DNA of 64,000 bases from Lolium rigidum. Its lineage: Eukaryota; Streptophyta; Magnoliopsida; Poales; Poaceae. Below are positions 11,251 to 22,847 of the stretch, one piece after another. Positions within the stretch are counted from its first letter, which is position 1, and each line of letters opens with the position of its first letter. A model generated the notes under the pieces. That model was given only the letters and a program-made list of their open reading frames with translations, made no database searches and had not been told where the DNA came from. The stretch lies in contig NC_061513.1 of the NCBI RefSeq assembly GCF_022539505.1, positions 353,691,696 through 353,755,695 on the forward strand. The letters are read 5' to 3'. The translations under genes were made by a program, and so were the position numbers.

Positions 11251-12041
11251 ATTCCTTCATCTTCTTCCCGTGCCGAGCTTTTTTCGAACCCTTCGAGTAA
11301 CGATGAATCAGGCCTTGTTCGCTGCTTACGTGACCAAGTGTCTTGTCTAAATAAAGACATCACTTCTCTTCGCGCGATGGCAGTCTTGGTGAAGAAAAAG
11401 GGAGAGATGGCGACTGCTATCGAACAGTACGTTCTCGATGGTCTTCATGTTGCTACCGAAAGTTTGGGCTGTAAGTATTAGCCCATCTTCTGATTTCTGA
11501 CATAGCTTGAATGTTCTTTTAACGGACATTCATTCCTTTTCCAGTCGTAGCTTCAGATGCAACTGAGGAGAACAAGAAGATCCATGAAGAGGTCGAGGCG
11601 ATGATTGACGTTGCGCACCCGAAGAATGATTTATGGCTGCATCGTCCGAAGGCTGTTGTCATGGCGAAGTTTAAGTACCGGGTGGGGAAGGCGCATTATT
11701 ACTTTGATAAGTTCCACGCTCATCTCACGATGGTTTGGAACACCTTGTTCCTCTCGGACCAAGCACCCGAAACCTTATCTGCCTTGTTCACCCAATTCAA
11801 GTCTCCCGAAAGGATTCGACAGTTGGTGCGGAAAGAACTCCTGGCTGGTGCTGAGCTTGCCTTTGCTTCGATATTGGCGTGCCATCCATCTTTAGACTTG
11901 GGAGCCGTAGCAAACACTGAGAGGAGTTTAGGCCAATATTATGATGTTGCTAGAGGTCCTGCTTACACCATTGTTTCTCGGATGGAGTCATGCCTTGAGA
12001 AGGATCTAAAGGCCCACTGGGACCGGGGAGCCCGATCATGA
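11251..12041 (+). pseudogene. element A antisense gene 2, one intron
   Basis: A second open region in the same antisense direction. An acceptor-like CTGCAG ends at 11250. Coding-like sequence runs 11251-11470 with a coiled-coil-like stretch (LRDQVSCLNKDITSLRAM). A GT-AG intron spans 11471-11544 and keeps frame (phase 1). The last exon runs 11545-12041, ending in a stop. The C-terminal exon contains ETLSALFTQFKSPERIRQL and AELAFASILACHPSLDL. In layout this resembles exon 5 of gene 1 (KTLDEMADAFLVDPSEP, RRSRLVGAVLTFQLL), suggesting the pair arose by duplication. That last point is inference from weak similarity. The true start codon is not clear. Element B has a similarly placed second antisense gene. 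Confidence 0.55.
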
Positions 12042-12385
12042 ATGTAATAACCTTATACCTACATAAGATTGTTTTGTACAAATTTACTGCGTACGTTGCA
12101 CGCTATGTTAGTTTGATTGATACTTTATTGTCGAGGGCGGCTGAGTGATCAGTTCAACCTGCTCTCTCGACGACTTTGTTGAATTATGCAATGTTATTGC
12201 GAAGGCTATATGTAAGTTTTATAAGAGCGAGACCCATCGACTTAGTCGAGGGAATTAGACGCTTGGCTTCGTCACGCGGTGCACCGGTTTGAGCCTTATT
12301 TTGTGATAATGTAACCATCGACTCGCAGCACTCGTGTATTTTTTCGAGGCTTGGATTGGTTGTTTTTGTGCGTCATTAATCTTAG

Positions 12386-12456
12386 CTCCCGATGGGAGTA
12401 TTTAATTAATGACACTGTGTGAGCGTATTTTTTTAGGCCAGCGCTCCCGATGGGAG
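12386..12456 (+). repeat. two further palindrome copies beyond antisense gene 2
   Basis: CTCCCGATGGGAG occurs at 12386-12398 and 12444-12456, in the gap between antisense gene 2 and the end of integrase. This brings element A to six copies. Confidence 0.75.
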
Positions 12457-12601
12457 TAAGAGCCAATGGTAGGGTCCCATACGGTATGTTCGGGTGATGA
12501 GGCCTGGAGCAAGAAAAAAAAGGTAGAAAACCTGATTAGAACTTTTATTCATAGTGCAAAAGCAACCTTAAGGGCTGTCGAGTAATTAAAAACAATCGTA
12601 C

Positions 12602-14934
12602 CTATGTATAGAACCGTCGTAAATGCGCGATGTTCCATGGATTCTCAACGTCTTTTCCTGAAGCTGGGTTTTTGAGCCGATAGGCTCCTCCTGGTATCAC
12701 TTCCGTGACGATGTATGGTCCTTCCCATGGGGATTCAAGTTTCAAGGGTCTCTCTTGCTTCAGCCGAAATACCATATCCCCGACATTAAAGCTTCGACTG
12801 CGTATTCGTCGGCTGTGATAATTTCTCAACGCCTGTTGGTATACCGTCGTTCTTGCCAAGGCAATGTCTCGTGCTTCGTCGAGGAGGTCCACAACATCCT
12901 GTAGCGCGATATTGGAAGAGGATTCCGTGTATGCTGTCACTTGTGGTGCTTCGAACTGAACGTCGGCTGGTAGGACAGCCTCGGCTCCGTGCACCAAGAA
13001 GAACGGGGTGTACTGAGTCGACCTGTTAGGTGTAGTACGCAAACTCCAGAGTACGGACGGTAACTCTTCGACCCGAGCTCCGACTCGCACTGTAAGGCGT
13101 TTCTTGAGGCCATCCCCTATGAGACCGTTGATCCTTTCCACTCGGCCATTGGTCTCGTGGATGGTCCACTCGATGCGAACTTTAATTTGATTCCTCCGTC
13201 GTCGCAAAATTTCCGAAACTCTTTGGAGTCAAAGTTGGTTCCGTTGTCTGTGACGATACTGTGAGGCATACCAAATCGACAGGTTATTCCTTTGAAGAAT
13301 TGAACTGCTGTTTTAGATTTTTGATTTCGTACAGGTACTGCCTCGATCCACTTGGTGAACTTGTCGACTTCGACCAGTAAGTACGTGTGTCCTCCAGGTG
13401 ACGACCTCGGCAATGGTCCAACTTGGTCGAGTCCCCATTGAGCAAAGGGCCACGCCAGTGGTATCGTCATCAAATCTGTCGCAGGGGCGTGCGGTTTTGG
13501 TGAAAACCGTTGGCAGGGGTCGCACTTCATGACCAGGTCTCGAGCATCCGATGCCGCCGTTGGCCGCGAAAATCCCGCCCTGAAGGCCTTCGCCACGAGG
13601 GCCATGCTTCCTGCGTGATGTCCGCAGGTTCCTTCATGTATCTCACGCAACAGTGCTCTTCCATCGTCAATGGCGATACATCTTTGGAAAATACCAGAAA
13701 TGCTGCATTTGTAAAGTTCGCCATTTACTATGGTGAAGGCTTTTGATCGTGTGACGATTCGTCTTGCTTCCACTGGATCTTCTGGTAACTCCTGCTTCGT
13801 TAGATACGCTAGGAACGGCTTGGTCCATAGTGGCTCGAGGAGGAGGACTTGTTCAGCGGGAGGAGTTGGAGATTCTTCGGCAGCTTGCTGCGAGCTTGCC
13901 TCTAATTCATCAGCCGACGGTTTTGGAGGTGCCGACGCCTTCTCTTTTATCGATCGCTGAGCGATCACTTCGTAAAACACTCCGTCTGGAATAGGGGAGC
14001 ACATGGACCCGATGTTTGCCAGAGTGTCGGCTTCCTCGTTGCTGGCTCTGCCAATATGTTTGAGCTCACATCCTTCGAATTTAGCTTCCATATTTTGATA
14101 CAGCTGCCGATAGGCGATCATGTTGTCGCTGACCGCGTCGCACAGGTTCATCGACTGCTGCACCACCAAGTTCGAGTCTCCGTAAATTTCTAGGCGAGTT
14201 GCCCCGCATGCCTTTGCCATCTTCATTCCGTGCAGCAGCGCTTCGTATTCTGCTTCATTGTTCGTCGGCAGAGAGAAGTTCATACGTAATATATACTTCA
14301 TCTTATCTCCCTGCGGTGATATTAACACCACTCCTGCTCCTGTACCTGTACTCCGTTTCGACCCGTCGAAGTACATTACCCATGACCCCGACATGTCGGG
14401 TGCTGCTGGCGTCTGTGACTGGATCCAATCCGCCACGAAATCCGGGAGGATTTGGGATTTTATGGCTGTTCGATTGACGTAAGTTATGTCGTGTGGTGCT
14501 ATCTCGATAGCCCATTGGGACACTCGACCTGTGGCCTCCGGATTAGTCATTATGCTTTTCAGTGGCGCTTCGCTCACGACGATAATTGGGTGCTCTGTGA
14601 AGTAGTGCCGTAACTTGCGGGCTGACCTCCATACTGCGTATGCTAGCTTCTGATGATGGGGGTACCTCTGTCTCGCGGGTGTGAGCACTTCACTGAGATA
14701 GTAAACGGGCCTCTGTACGCCATGAACTCTCCCAGCTTCTTCTCGTTCGACGACCAAGACGCTGCTAAAGACTTGGGCTATTGCAGCTATATACATGAGC
14801 AGTGTTTCCTTCTCACGGGGGGTTACAAGGACTGGAGATGTCGACAAGATTTTCTTTAGATTGTCGAAGGATTCCTGCGCCTCCTTTGTCCACTCGAACT
14901 TTTCTGATTTTTTCATCAAATTGTAGAAAGGCAA
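12602..14934 (-). pseudogene. element A RNase H and integrase (pol 3' half)
   Basis: The longest coding block of the window: a 605-codon frame (13117-14934) plus a 201-codon frame (12602-13207), joined by one frameshift near 13180. In order there are the RT connection/RNase H (YFDGSKRSTGTGAG, EYEALLHGMKMAKACG, HIGRASNEEADTLAN), then the integrase HHCC finger (HEGTCGHHAGS and CDPCQRF). The catalytic core follows (WGLDQVGPLP, IVTDNGTNFDSKEF), then the C-terminal region ending GAYRLKNPASGK and RRFYT. Catalytic Asp residues are present; the Glu lies at the frame break (GRVERINGLI in the second frame). Function: reverse transcription and integration of element A. A single-base change separates it from a continuous frame here, but other breaks exist upstream. 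Confidence 0.9.
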
Positions 14935-15758
14935 AGCTTTTTCTCCTAGCTTGGCGGTGAACCTGCTGAGCGCCTGCTAATCGTCTCGCTAATTGTCTGC
15001 ACTTGGTGCGATTCTTTGGCGGCTCCATATCGAGAATGGCTTTGATTTTCAAGGGGTTGGCTTCAATCCCTCCGGCTGAGATGAAGTACCCGAGTACTTG
15101 CCCCCGGCACTCCAAAGAAGCATTTTTTGGGATTCAACTTGATTTTATACTTGTCTAAGTTGTCGAAGGTTTCCCGCAAGTCATCGACGAGGGTGGTAGC
15201 GTGCTTCGTCTTCACCACAATATCGTCGATGTAGACTTCGATGTTCCTCCCGATCTGCTCTCCAAGGCAGGCCTGCATGCAACGTTGATAAGTTGCTCCT
15301 GCGTTTTTCAACCCGAAGGTCATGACGTTGTAACAGAAAACGCCGTGTGGGGTGATGAACGCGGTTAGCTCCTGGTCTTCTTTCTTCAGCTTGATCTGAT
15401 TGTATCCGGAGTACGCATCAAGGAAGGAGAGGCGATCACATCCGACTGTGGAGTCGACTATCTGATCAATACGAGGCAGTGGGAAGTGGTCCTTTGGACA
15501 GTGTTTGTTGAGGCTGGTGTAGTCGATACACATACGCAGAGCGGTGGTGTCCTTTTTGGGCACCATGTCAGGGTTGGCCACCCACTCAGATTCCTTGAGC
15601 TCTCGGATGAATCCTGCTTTACGGAGTCGATTGACTTCCTCGCCAATTGCTCTCCTCTTGGGTTCGGAAAATCGGCACATTGATCTGCCGTGACTGGTTT
15701 GGTCTGTCGGGTCAACATTAAGGGCGTGCTCGGCGAGTTCCCCGGGGATACCCGGCAT
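14935..15758 (-). pseudogene. element A reverse transcriptase
   Basis: Ty3/gypsy RT on the minus strand. Visible are KAGFIRELKESEWVANPDMV, MCIDYTSLNKHCPKDHFPLP, the SFLDAYSGYNQI motif, FGLKNAGATYQR and the catalytic YIDDIVVKT box (near 15225). Frameshifts near 15105 and 14940 break the thumb/connection (GYFISAGGIEANPLKIKAI is read in another frame). So all catalytic motifs remain but the polyprotein is not continuous. Confidence 0.9.
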
Positions 15759-16538
15759 GTCGGATGGTTCCCATGCAAATATCTCCCAGCGCTCACGGAG
15801 GAACTCGATGAGCGCGCCTTCCTATGCGACCGTAAGGTCAGCCGACGTATTGACCGTTTTCTTCGGGTCAGTGGGATGCACCTGCAGCTTCTTGGCTTCC
15901 TTTGTAGCATCGAATTCATCGGATCTTACGTTTCGATTGTCGGCTGGTGGTTGCGTATGATCTGTGGCAGCGTCGATTGCATTGAGTTCTTCCTTGGCAC
16001 CGAACTTTGAAGCGATCTTCTGGAACTCCCTATCGCAGGTGTCTGATCGAGCAAAGCTCCCATGAACGGTTATTGGGGTCCCGTTGTTCCCTGGCATTTT
16101 CAGTTTTAGGTACGCATAATGAGCTACGGCCATGAATTTGGCAAACGCGGGCCTGCCAAGGATGGCGTGATATTGAGACTCCCAGTCGACTACTTCGAAC
16201 TCGATCTTCTCCTTCCTGAAGTTGTTGGGCATACTAAAGACTACATCCAATGATTTTTTACCAAGGGAATAAGCGGGTCGAGTCGGTATGATGCCATGGA
16301 ACCCTGTGTCGGACTCTCTTAGCATGTCGACTGTTAAACCCATTGCTCTCATTGTGTTGGCGAATAGTAGGTTCAAGCCACTTCCTCCATCCATGAATAC
16401 TTTGCTCATGTTGTACCCTCCAATCTGCGCCTCAAGGACAAGGGCTGCATGACCTGGTCTAGGGACGGCTTTCGGGTGGTCTGTCCTGTCGAAGGAGAGG
16501 CTTTGCTCTGACTAGTCGATGAATTCGGGTGTGTCAAT
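15759..16538 (-). pseudogene. element A aspartic protease region
   Basis: The main frame (15822-16409) has the Tat-type protease core: FMDGGSGLNLLFANTMRAMG (the active-site motif is DGGSG in place of DTGA), then FEVVDWESQYHAILGRPAFAKF, then an acidic linker towards RT. A frameshift near 16407 separates it from the upstream part, and C1 cuts the region at 16538. The other side of the break, with the end of gag, resumes at 21191. Confidence 0.85.
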
Positions 16539-16673
16539 GATACGTCTCCGACGTATCGATAATTTCTTATGTTCCATGCTACATTATTGATGATATCTAA
16601 ATGTTTTATGCACACTTTATGTCATATTCGTGCATTTTCTGGAACTAACCTATTAATAAGATGCCGAAGAGCC
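16539..16673 (+). repeat. C1 truncated 5' LTR
   Basis: Matches the first ~135 bp of the 3' LTR at 19597 and of both C2 LTRs, ending within ATGCCGAAGAGCC. The deletion junction lies between 16674 and 16690. Confidence 0.85.
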
Positions 16674-16684
16674 AGTTGCTGTCA

Positions 16685-17017
16685 TATTGTTATTTGGATG
16701 TTAATCTCGCTGATAATGCTAAAAAGAAACCTTTGGGGAGAGTTGATAATGTTCATATTATGGTTAACAATAACCTTGTCCCCGTTGATTTTGTTGTTTT
16801 GGATATTGAATGCAATGCATCTTGCCCCATTATATTGGGAAGACCTTTTCTTCGAACTGTTGGTGCTACTATTGATATGAAGGAAGGTAATATTAAATAT
16901 CAATTTCCTCTCAAGAAAGGTATGGAACACTTCCCTAGAAAGAGAATGAAGTTACATTATGATTCTATTATTAGAACAAATTATGATGTTGATGCTTCGT
17001 CTCTTGATGTTACTTGA
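16685..17017 (+). pseudogene. C1 protease-like fragment
   Basis: An open segment reads LDVNLADNAKKKPLGRVDN and then VVLDIECNASCPIILGRPFL, the retropepsin-like C-terminal half typical of Athila-lineage gag-protease polyproteins. It stops at 17017. The active-site half was removed by the internal deletion. A near-identical segment lies at 46065-46388 in C2. Confidence 0.75.
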
Positions 17018-19596
17018 TATACACTTTTCGCGCCTAGCTGAAAGGCGTTAAAGAAAAGCGCTTATGGGAGACACCCCATGTTTTTACTACAGTACTTTGT
17101 TTTATATTTGAGTCTTGGAAGTTGTTTACTACTGTAGCAACCTCTCCTTATCTTAGTTTTGTGTTTTGTTGTGCCAAGTAAAGTCTTTGATAGTAAAGTG
17201 AATACTAGATTTGGATTACTGCGCAGAAACAGATTTCTTTGCTGTCACGAATCTGGACCAAATTCTCTGTAGGTAACTCAGAAAATTATGCCAATTTACG
17301 TGAGTGATCCTCAGATATGTACGCAACTTTCATTCAATTAGGGCATTTTCATTTGAGCAAGTCGGGTGCCTCAATAAAATCCATCTTTACGGACTGTTCT
17401 GTTTTGACAGATTCTGCCTTTTATTTCGCATTGCCTCTTTTGCTATGTTGGATGAATTTCTTTGATCCATTAATGTCCAGTAGCTTTATGCAATGTCCAG
17501 AAGTGTTAAGAATGATTGTGTCACCTCTGAACATGTTAATTTTTATTGTCCACTAACCCTCTAATGAGTTGTTTCAAGTTTGGTGTGGAGGAAGTTTTCA
17601 AGGATCAAGAGAGGAGTATGATGCAATATGATCAAGGAGAGTGAAAGCTCTAAGCTTGGGGATGCCCCGGTGGTTCACCCCTGCATATTTTAAGAATACT
17701 CAAGCGTCTAAGCTTGGGGATGCCCAAGGCATCCCCTTCTTCATCGACAACATTATCAGGTTCCTCCCATGAAACTATATTTTTATTCCGTCACATCTTA
17801 TGTGCTTTGCTTGGAGCGTCGGTTTGTTTTTGTTTGAATAAAATGGATCCTAGCATTCACTGTATGGGAGAGAGACACGCTCCGCTGTTGCATATGGACA
17901 AATATGTCCTTAGGCTTTACTCATAGTATTCATGGCGAAGGTTGAATCTTCTTCGTTAAATTGTTATATGGTTGGAATCAGGAAATGCTACATGTAGTAA
18001 TTCTAAAATGTCTAGAATAATTTGGTACTTGGCAATTGTTGTGCTCATGTTTAAGCTCTTGCATCATATACTTTGCACCCATTAATGTAGAAATACATTG
18101 AGCTTGCTAATTTGGTTTGCATATTTGGTTTCTCTAAAGTCTAGATAATATCTAGTATTGAGTTTTGAACAACAAGGAAGACGGTGTAGAGTCTTATAAT
18201 GTTTACAATATGTCTTTTATGTGAGTTTTGCTGCACCGTTCATCCTTGTGTTTGTTTCAAAATAACCTTGCTAGCCTAAACCTTGTATCGAGAGGGAATA
18301 CTTCTCATGCATCCAAAATCCTTGAGCCAACCACTATGCCATTTGTGTCCACCATACCTACCTACTACATGGTATTTCTCCGCCATTCCAAATTAAATTG
18401 CTTGAGTGCTACCTTTAAAATTTCCATCATTCGCCTTTGCAATATATAGCTCATGGGACAAATAGCTTAAAAACTATTGTGGTATTTAATATGTACTTAT
18501 GCACTTTATCTCTTATTAAGTTGCTTGTTGTGCGATAACCATGTTTCTGGGACGCCATCAACTATTCTTTGTTGAATATCATGTGAGTTTCTATGCATGT
18601 CCGTCTTGTCTGAAGTAAGAGAGATCTACCACCTTAATGGTTGGAGCATGCATATTGTTAGAGAAGAACATTGGGCCGCTAACTAAAGTCATGATTCATG
18701 GTGGAAGTTTCAGTTTTGGACATATATCCTCAATCTCATATGAGAATAATAATTGTTGCCACATGCTTATGCATTAAAGAGGAGTCCATTATCTGTTGTC
18801 CATGTTGTCCCGGTATGGATGTCTAAGTTGAGAATAATCAAAAGCGAGAAATCCAAAATGCGAGCTTTCTCCTTAGACCTTTGTACAGGGCGGCATGGAG
18901 GTACCCCATTGTGACACTTGGTTAAAACATGTGTATTGCGATGATCCGGTAGTCCAAGCTAATTAGGACAAGGTGCGGGCACTATTAGTATACTATGCAT
19001 GAGGCTTGCAACTTGTAAGATATAATTTACATAACTCATATGCTTTATTACTACCGTTGACAAAATTGTTTCATGTTTTCAAAATAAAAGCTCTAGCACA
19101 AATATAGCAATCGATGCTTTCCTCTTGGAAGGACCATTCTTTTTACTTTTATGTTGAGTCAGTTCACCTATCTCTCTCCACCTCAAGAAGCAAACACTTG
19201 TGTGAACTGTGCATTGATTCCTACATACTTGCATATTGCACTTATTATATTACTCTATGTTGACAATTATCCATGAGATATACATGTTATAAGTTGAAAG
19301 CAACCGCTGAAACTTAATCTTCCTTTGTGTTGCTTCAAACCTTTACTTTGATTTATTGCTTTATGAGTTAACTCTTATGCAAGACTTATTGATGCTTGTC
19401 TTGAAGTACTATTCATGAAAAGTCTTTGCTTTATGATTCACTTGTTTACTCATGTCATTACCATTGTTTTGATCGCTGCATTCATTACATATGTTTACAA
19501 ATAGTATGATCAAGGTTATGATGGCGTGTCACTTCGGAAATTTTCTTTGTTATCGTTTTACCTGCTCGGGACGAGCAGAACTAAGCTTAGGGATGC
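17018..19596 (+). other. C1 non-coding 3' region and polypurine tract
   Basis: About 2.6 kb, nearly colinear with 46389-48975 of C2 and without pol. It contains two copies of CTAAGCTTGGGGATGCCC around 17651-17725, which resemble the polypurine tract (AAGCTTAGGGATGC) that directly precedes the 3' LTR at 19597. Confidence 0.75.
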
Positions 19597-21190
19597 TGAT
19601 ACGTCTCCGACGTATCGATAATTTCTTATGTTCCATGCTACATTATTGATGATATCTACATGTTTTATGCACACTTTATGTCATATTCGTGCATTTTCTG
19701 GAACTAACCAATTAACAAGATGCCGAAGAGCCGATTCTGTCGTTTTCGCTATTTTTGGTTTCGAAATCCTAGTAACGAAATATTCTCGGAATTGGATGAA
19801 ATCAACGCCCGGGGTCCTATTTTGCCACGAAGCTTCCGGAAGACCGAAGGAGAGTCGAAGTGGGGCCACGAGGTGGCCGGACACCGGGCGGCGCGGCCCG
19901 GGCCCCGGCCGCGCCGACCTATGGTGTGGGCCCCTCGTGCCGCCTCTTACCTGCCTTTCCGCCTACAAATAGCCTCCGTCGCGAAACCCCCGACACCGAG
20001 AGCCACGATACGGAAAACCTTACCGAGACGCCGCCGCCGCCAATCCCATCTCGGGGGATTCGGAGATCTCCTCCGGCACCCTGCCGGAGAGGGGATTCAT
20101 CTCCCGGAGGACTCTTCACCGCCATGGTCACCTCCGGAGTGATGAGTGAGTAGTTCACCCCTGGACTATGGGTCCATAGCAGTAGCTAGATGGTTGTCTT
20201 CTCCTCATTGTGCTTCATTGTCGGATCTTGTGAGCTGCCTAACATGATCAAGATCATCTATCCGTAATACTATATGTTGTGTTTGTCGGGATCCGATGGA
20301 TAGAGAATACTATGTTATGATAATTATCAAGTTATTACCTATGTGTTGTTTATGATCTTGCATGCTCTCCGTTATTAGTAGAGGCTCGGCCAAGTTTTTG
20401 CTCTTAACTCCAAGAGGGAGTATTTATGCTCGATAGTGGGTTCATGCCTCCATTGAATGCGGGACGAGTGACGAAAAGTTCTAAGGTTGTGGATGTGTCT
20501 GTTGCCACTAGGGATAAAACATTGATGCTATGTCTAAGGATGTAGTTATTGATTACATTACGCACCATACTTAATGCAATTGTCCGTTGTTTTGCAACTT
20601 AATACTCGGAAGGGGTTCGGATGATAACCTGAAGGTGGACTTTTTAGGCATAGATGCATGCTCGGATAGCGGTCTATGTACTTTGTCGTAATGCCCAATT
20701 AAATCTCACTATATTTATCATGTCATGTATGTGCATTGTTATGCCCTCTCTATTTGTCAATTGCCCGACTGTAATTTGTTCACCCAACATGCTTTTATCT
20801 TATGGGAGAGACACCTCTAGTGAACTGTGGACCCCGGTCCTATTCTTTACATCGCATACAATCTCATCGCAATACTTGTTTTATCGTTTTCTCGCAAACA
20901 ATCATCTTCCACACAATACGGTTAATCCTTTGTTACGGCAAGCCGGTGAGATTGACAACCTCATCGTTTCGTTGGGGCAAAGTACTTTGGTTGTGTTGTG
21001 CAGGTTCCACGTTGGCGCCGGAATCTCTGGTGTTTCGCCGCACTACATCCCGCCGCCATCAACCTTCAACGTGCTTCTTGACTCCTACTGGTTCGATTAA
21101 ACCTTGGTTTCTTACTGAGGGAAACTTGCCGCTGTGCGCATCACACCTTCCTCTTGGGGTTCCCAACGGACGTGTCAACTACACGCATCA
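19597..21190 (+). repeat. C1 3' LTR
   Basis: 1594 bp, from TGATACGTCTCC to ACACGCATCA, matching the C2 LTRs throughout. Open frames inside it recur in the other LTR copies and are not genes. Confidence 0.9.
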
Positions 21191-21560
21191 GTCAACCATA
21201 GCCACTTCTGCATACTTCACTTCTCGCGAGAATTTCTTGATTTCCCTCTTTGAAAAGCTGGTTTTATGGATCATGTTGACCTGTCCGCGTGGCTCTGGGA
21301 ATGCTTCGACTGGTACATACTCGTCTCTTTCCATTGGTTCGTACGGCTCTGGTACATACGGTTCTGGCGGATGGCCGTAAGATCTTGCCCTCTTCTCCAT
21401 CACGTGAACTCTTGATATGGCTTCGGCTCTAAGATCATCACAGAACTGTCGAATCTCCAGGAAGTGTCGGCAGTTCCTTAGTAGGTGGCTGGATTTCTCT
21501 CGACCATCTTTCGGATCAATGTAGGAGTGGAGGTAACACGGTGCCTCGAGTTGCTCCGTA
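21191..21560 (-). pseudogene. element A gag C-terminal remnant
   Basis: On the minus strand, past the C1 duplication, the frames give a CX3H...HX4C zinc-knuckle-like block (CYLHSYIDPKDG then SSHLLRNC) and further on the YVPEPYEPMERDEYVPVEAF stretch. The region ends in the sequence leading into protease (INMIH-like, read here as VNMIHKTSFSKREIKKFSR). The capsid core seen in element B is absent: only about 870 bp separate the primer site from C1. Confidence 0.65.
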
Positions 21561-22043
21561 GCCGAAAGGTACGGAGAACGGGTGCGGCCCCTGATTGATG
21601 ACGTGTTGTGGCATCCTTGTTCGAACTGGCGAGGGTGAGCTGCTGTTCTCCTTCCTCCTCGCGGTGCGAGCCCTTTCGTCTTTTCCTTTGTCCTGCCATG
21701 ACGTCGAAACTTCCTGGGTTGTTTTCTTGTATGCTCCTGGGTGGAACTTTTAGGGCTGCTGTCGGAGGAACGCCTTCCAAAGCCGCGGCCTTCGGGTTGG
21801 ATGCGCCGTCCCTAGGGAGGCGAAGAAAACCTCCAGAGTCGATGATGAAGTGGACACCACCGAAAGTAGCATCCATGTCGCGAGGCGATCTCGCAGGGAT
21901 TGGGTGAAGTTTTTCGCGGTGCGGCACGAACTCAAAGGACCCACAGCGGATCGAATCTCTTGGTTCTGCTGGTGTCGGTGATTCGAGCAAGAACGCCGCG
22001 GACGTGACTTGTACTGCCGATGACCTGCCTTGTGCCGACAGGG

Positions 22044-22061
22044 TTCCCACAGACGGCGCCA
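22044..22061 (-). other. element A primer binding site
   Basis: Minus-strand TGGCGCCGTCTGTGGGAA starts 2 bases (AT) inside the 5' LTR. The first nine bases fit the 3' end of plant tRNA-Asp; the rest does not. Element B has the same site and spacer, confirming that A and B are relatives. Confidence 0.8.
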
Positions 22062-22063
22062 AT

Positions 22064-22419
22064 TGTCGAGGGTGCTCCTCGGCAATGCCCTCTGATAGGG
22101 GCTTAGGGTTGATGGAATGTTGCAAGCTGACACGAGACATCGGTTCACAGACAAGCGGGGAGAGCGATTTACCCAGGTTCGGGGCCCTCGATGAGGTAAA
22201 ACCCTTACGTCCTGCCTGTCTGTTCTTGATTATGATGATAACGGGTTACAATGGGGTGCCGAATAGTTCGGCTGAGATCTCGTCGAGATGGCTAAGCGCT
22301 AAGGTGACCTAGCTTTAAGCTTCTGTTGGCTAAGATCGCTAAGATTGATTGTGTCCCTCGACAGCCCCTCTCCTGGCCTTTATATAGGAGGCCAGGTCTC
22401 AAGAGGTCTAATCGGGTAC
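22064..22419 (-). repeat. element A 5' LTR, first part (before element B)
   Basis: First 356 bp of the right LTR, starting TGTCGAGGGTGC next to the primer site. A TATATAAA box reads on the minus strand at 22379-22386. It ends with GGTAC (22415-22419), the target duplicated by element B. Confidence 0.9.
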
Positions 22420-22803
22420 TGACATAGGCATCCCAAATGGGCCTGCCGAAGATAGTACCCGGGGTTTACTGAAGGCCCACTACCCGAAGAATAAGAAGAT
22501 TCGGGAGCCCAAGATATATTAAGGAAAGTTAGAGTTGTAATAGGAAGTGCTATTTGTAATATGGCGGGATGAGTTAGAAACCGTCCCGGACTACGTAACT
22601 TGTACAAAACGAAACCCTCGGCTCTGCCTCTTATATAAAGGGGAGTCGAGGGACGAAGAGATCATCGAATCATTGTTCACAAACCCTAGTTTTCATAATC
22701 GTCGAGTACTTTTCGGCTGAAACCTTCGAGATCTACTTGCCCTCTACTTCCAACTAAACCCTAGCCTACAATCCATAGGCATTGACAAGTTGATACCTTG
22801 TCA
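22420..22803 (+). repeat. element B 5' LTR
   Basis: 384 bp, with TATA box TTATATAAAG near 22631. About 10 substitutions and one indel separate it from the 3' LTR by eye (about 2.6 percent), close to the value for A. Confidence 0.92.
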
Positions 22804-22805
22804 AT

Positions 22806-22823
22806 TGGCGCCGTCTGTGGGAA
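22806..22823 (+). other. element B primer binding site
   Basis: TGGCGCCGTCTGTGGGAA, two bases after the LTR, identical to the site of element A. Confidence 0.8.
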
Positions 22824-22847
22824 CTAGAGGCGTAAGGATCGATCTCG

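Larger units (their letters stand above)
16539..21190 (+). mobile_element. element C1: Sabrina-like Athila-lineage LTR element, internally deleted
   Basis: TG...CA ends (TGATACGTCTCC at left, ACACGCATCA at right) are flanked by a perfect 5-bp duplication GTCAA (16534-16538 and 21191-21195). Only about 135 bp of the 5' LTR survives. The sequence then jumps directly to the protease-like segment, so most of the 5' LTR, the primer site and gag are lost. A 2.6-kb non-coding 3' region and a full 3' LTR follow. Sequence and layout match element C2, the complete copy in this window. The family name (Sabrina-like) is from memory; absence of RT and integrase fits a non-autonomous element. Confidence 0.9.
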
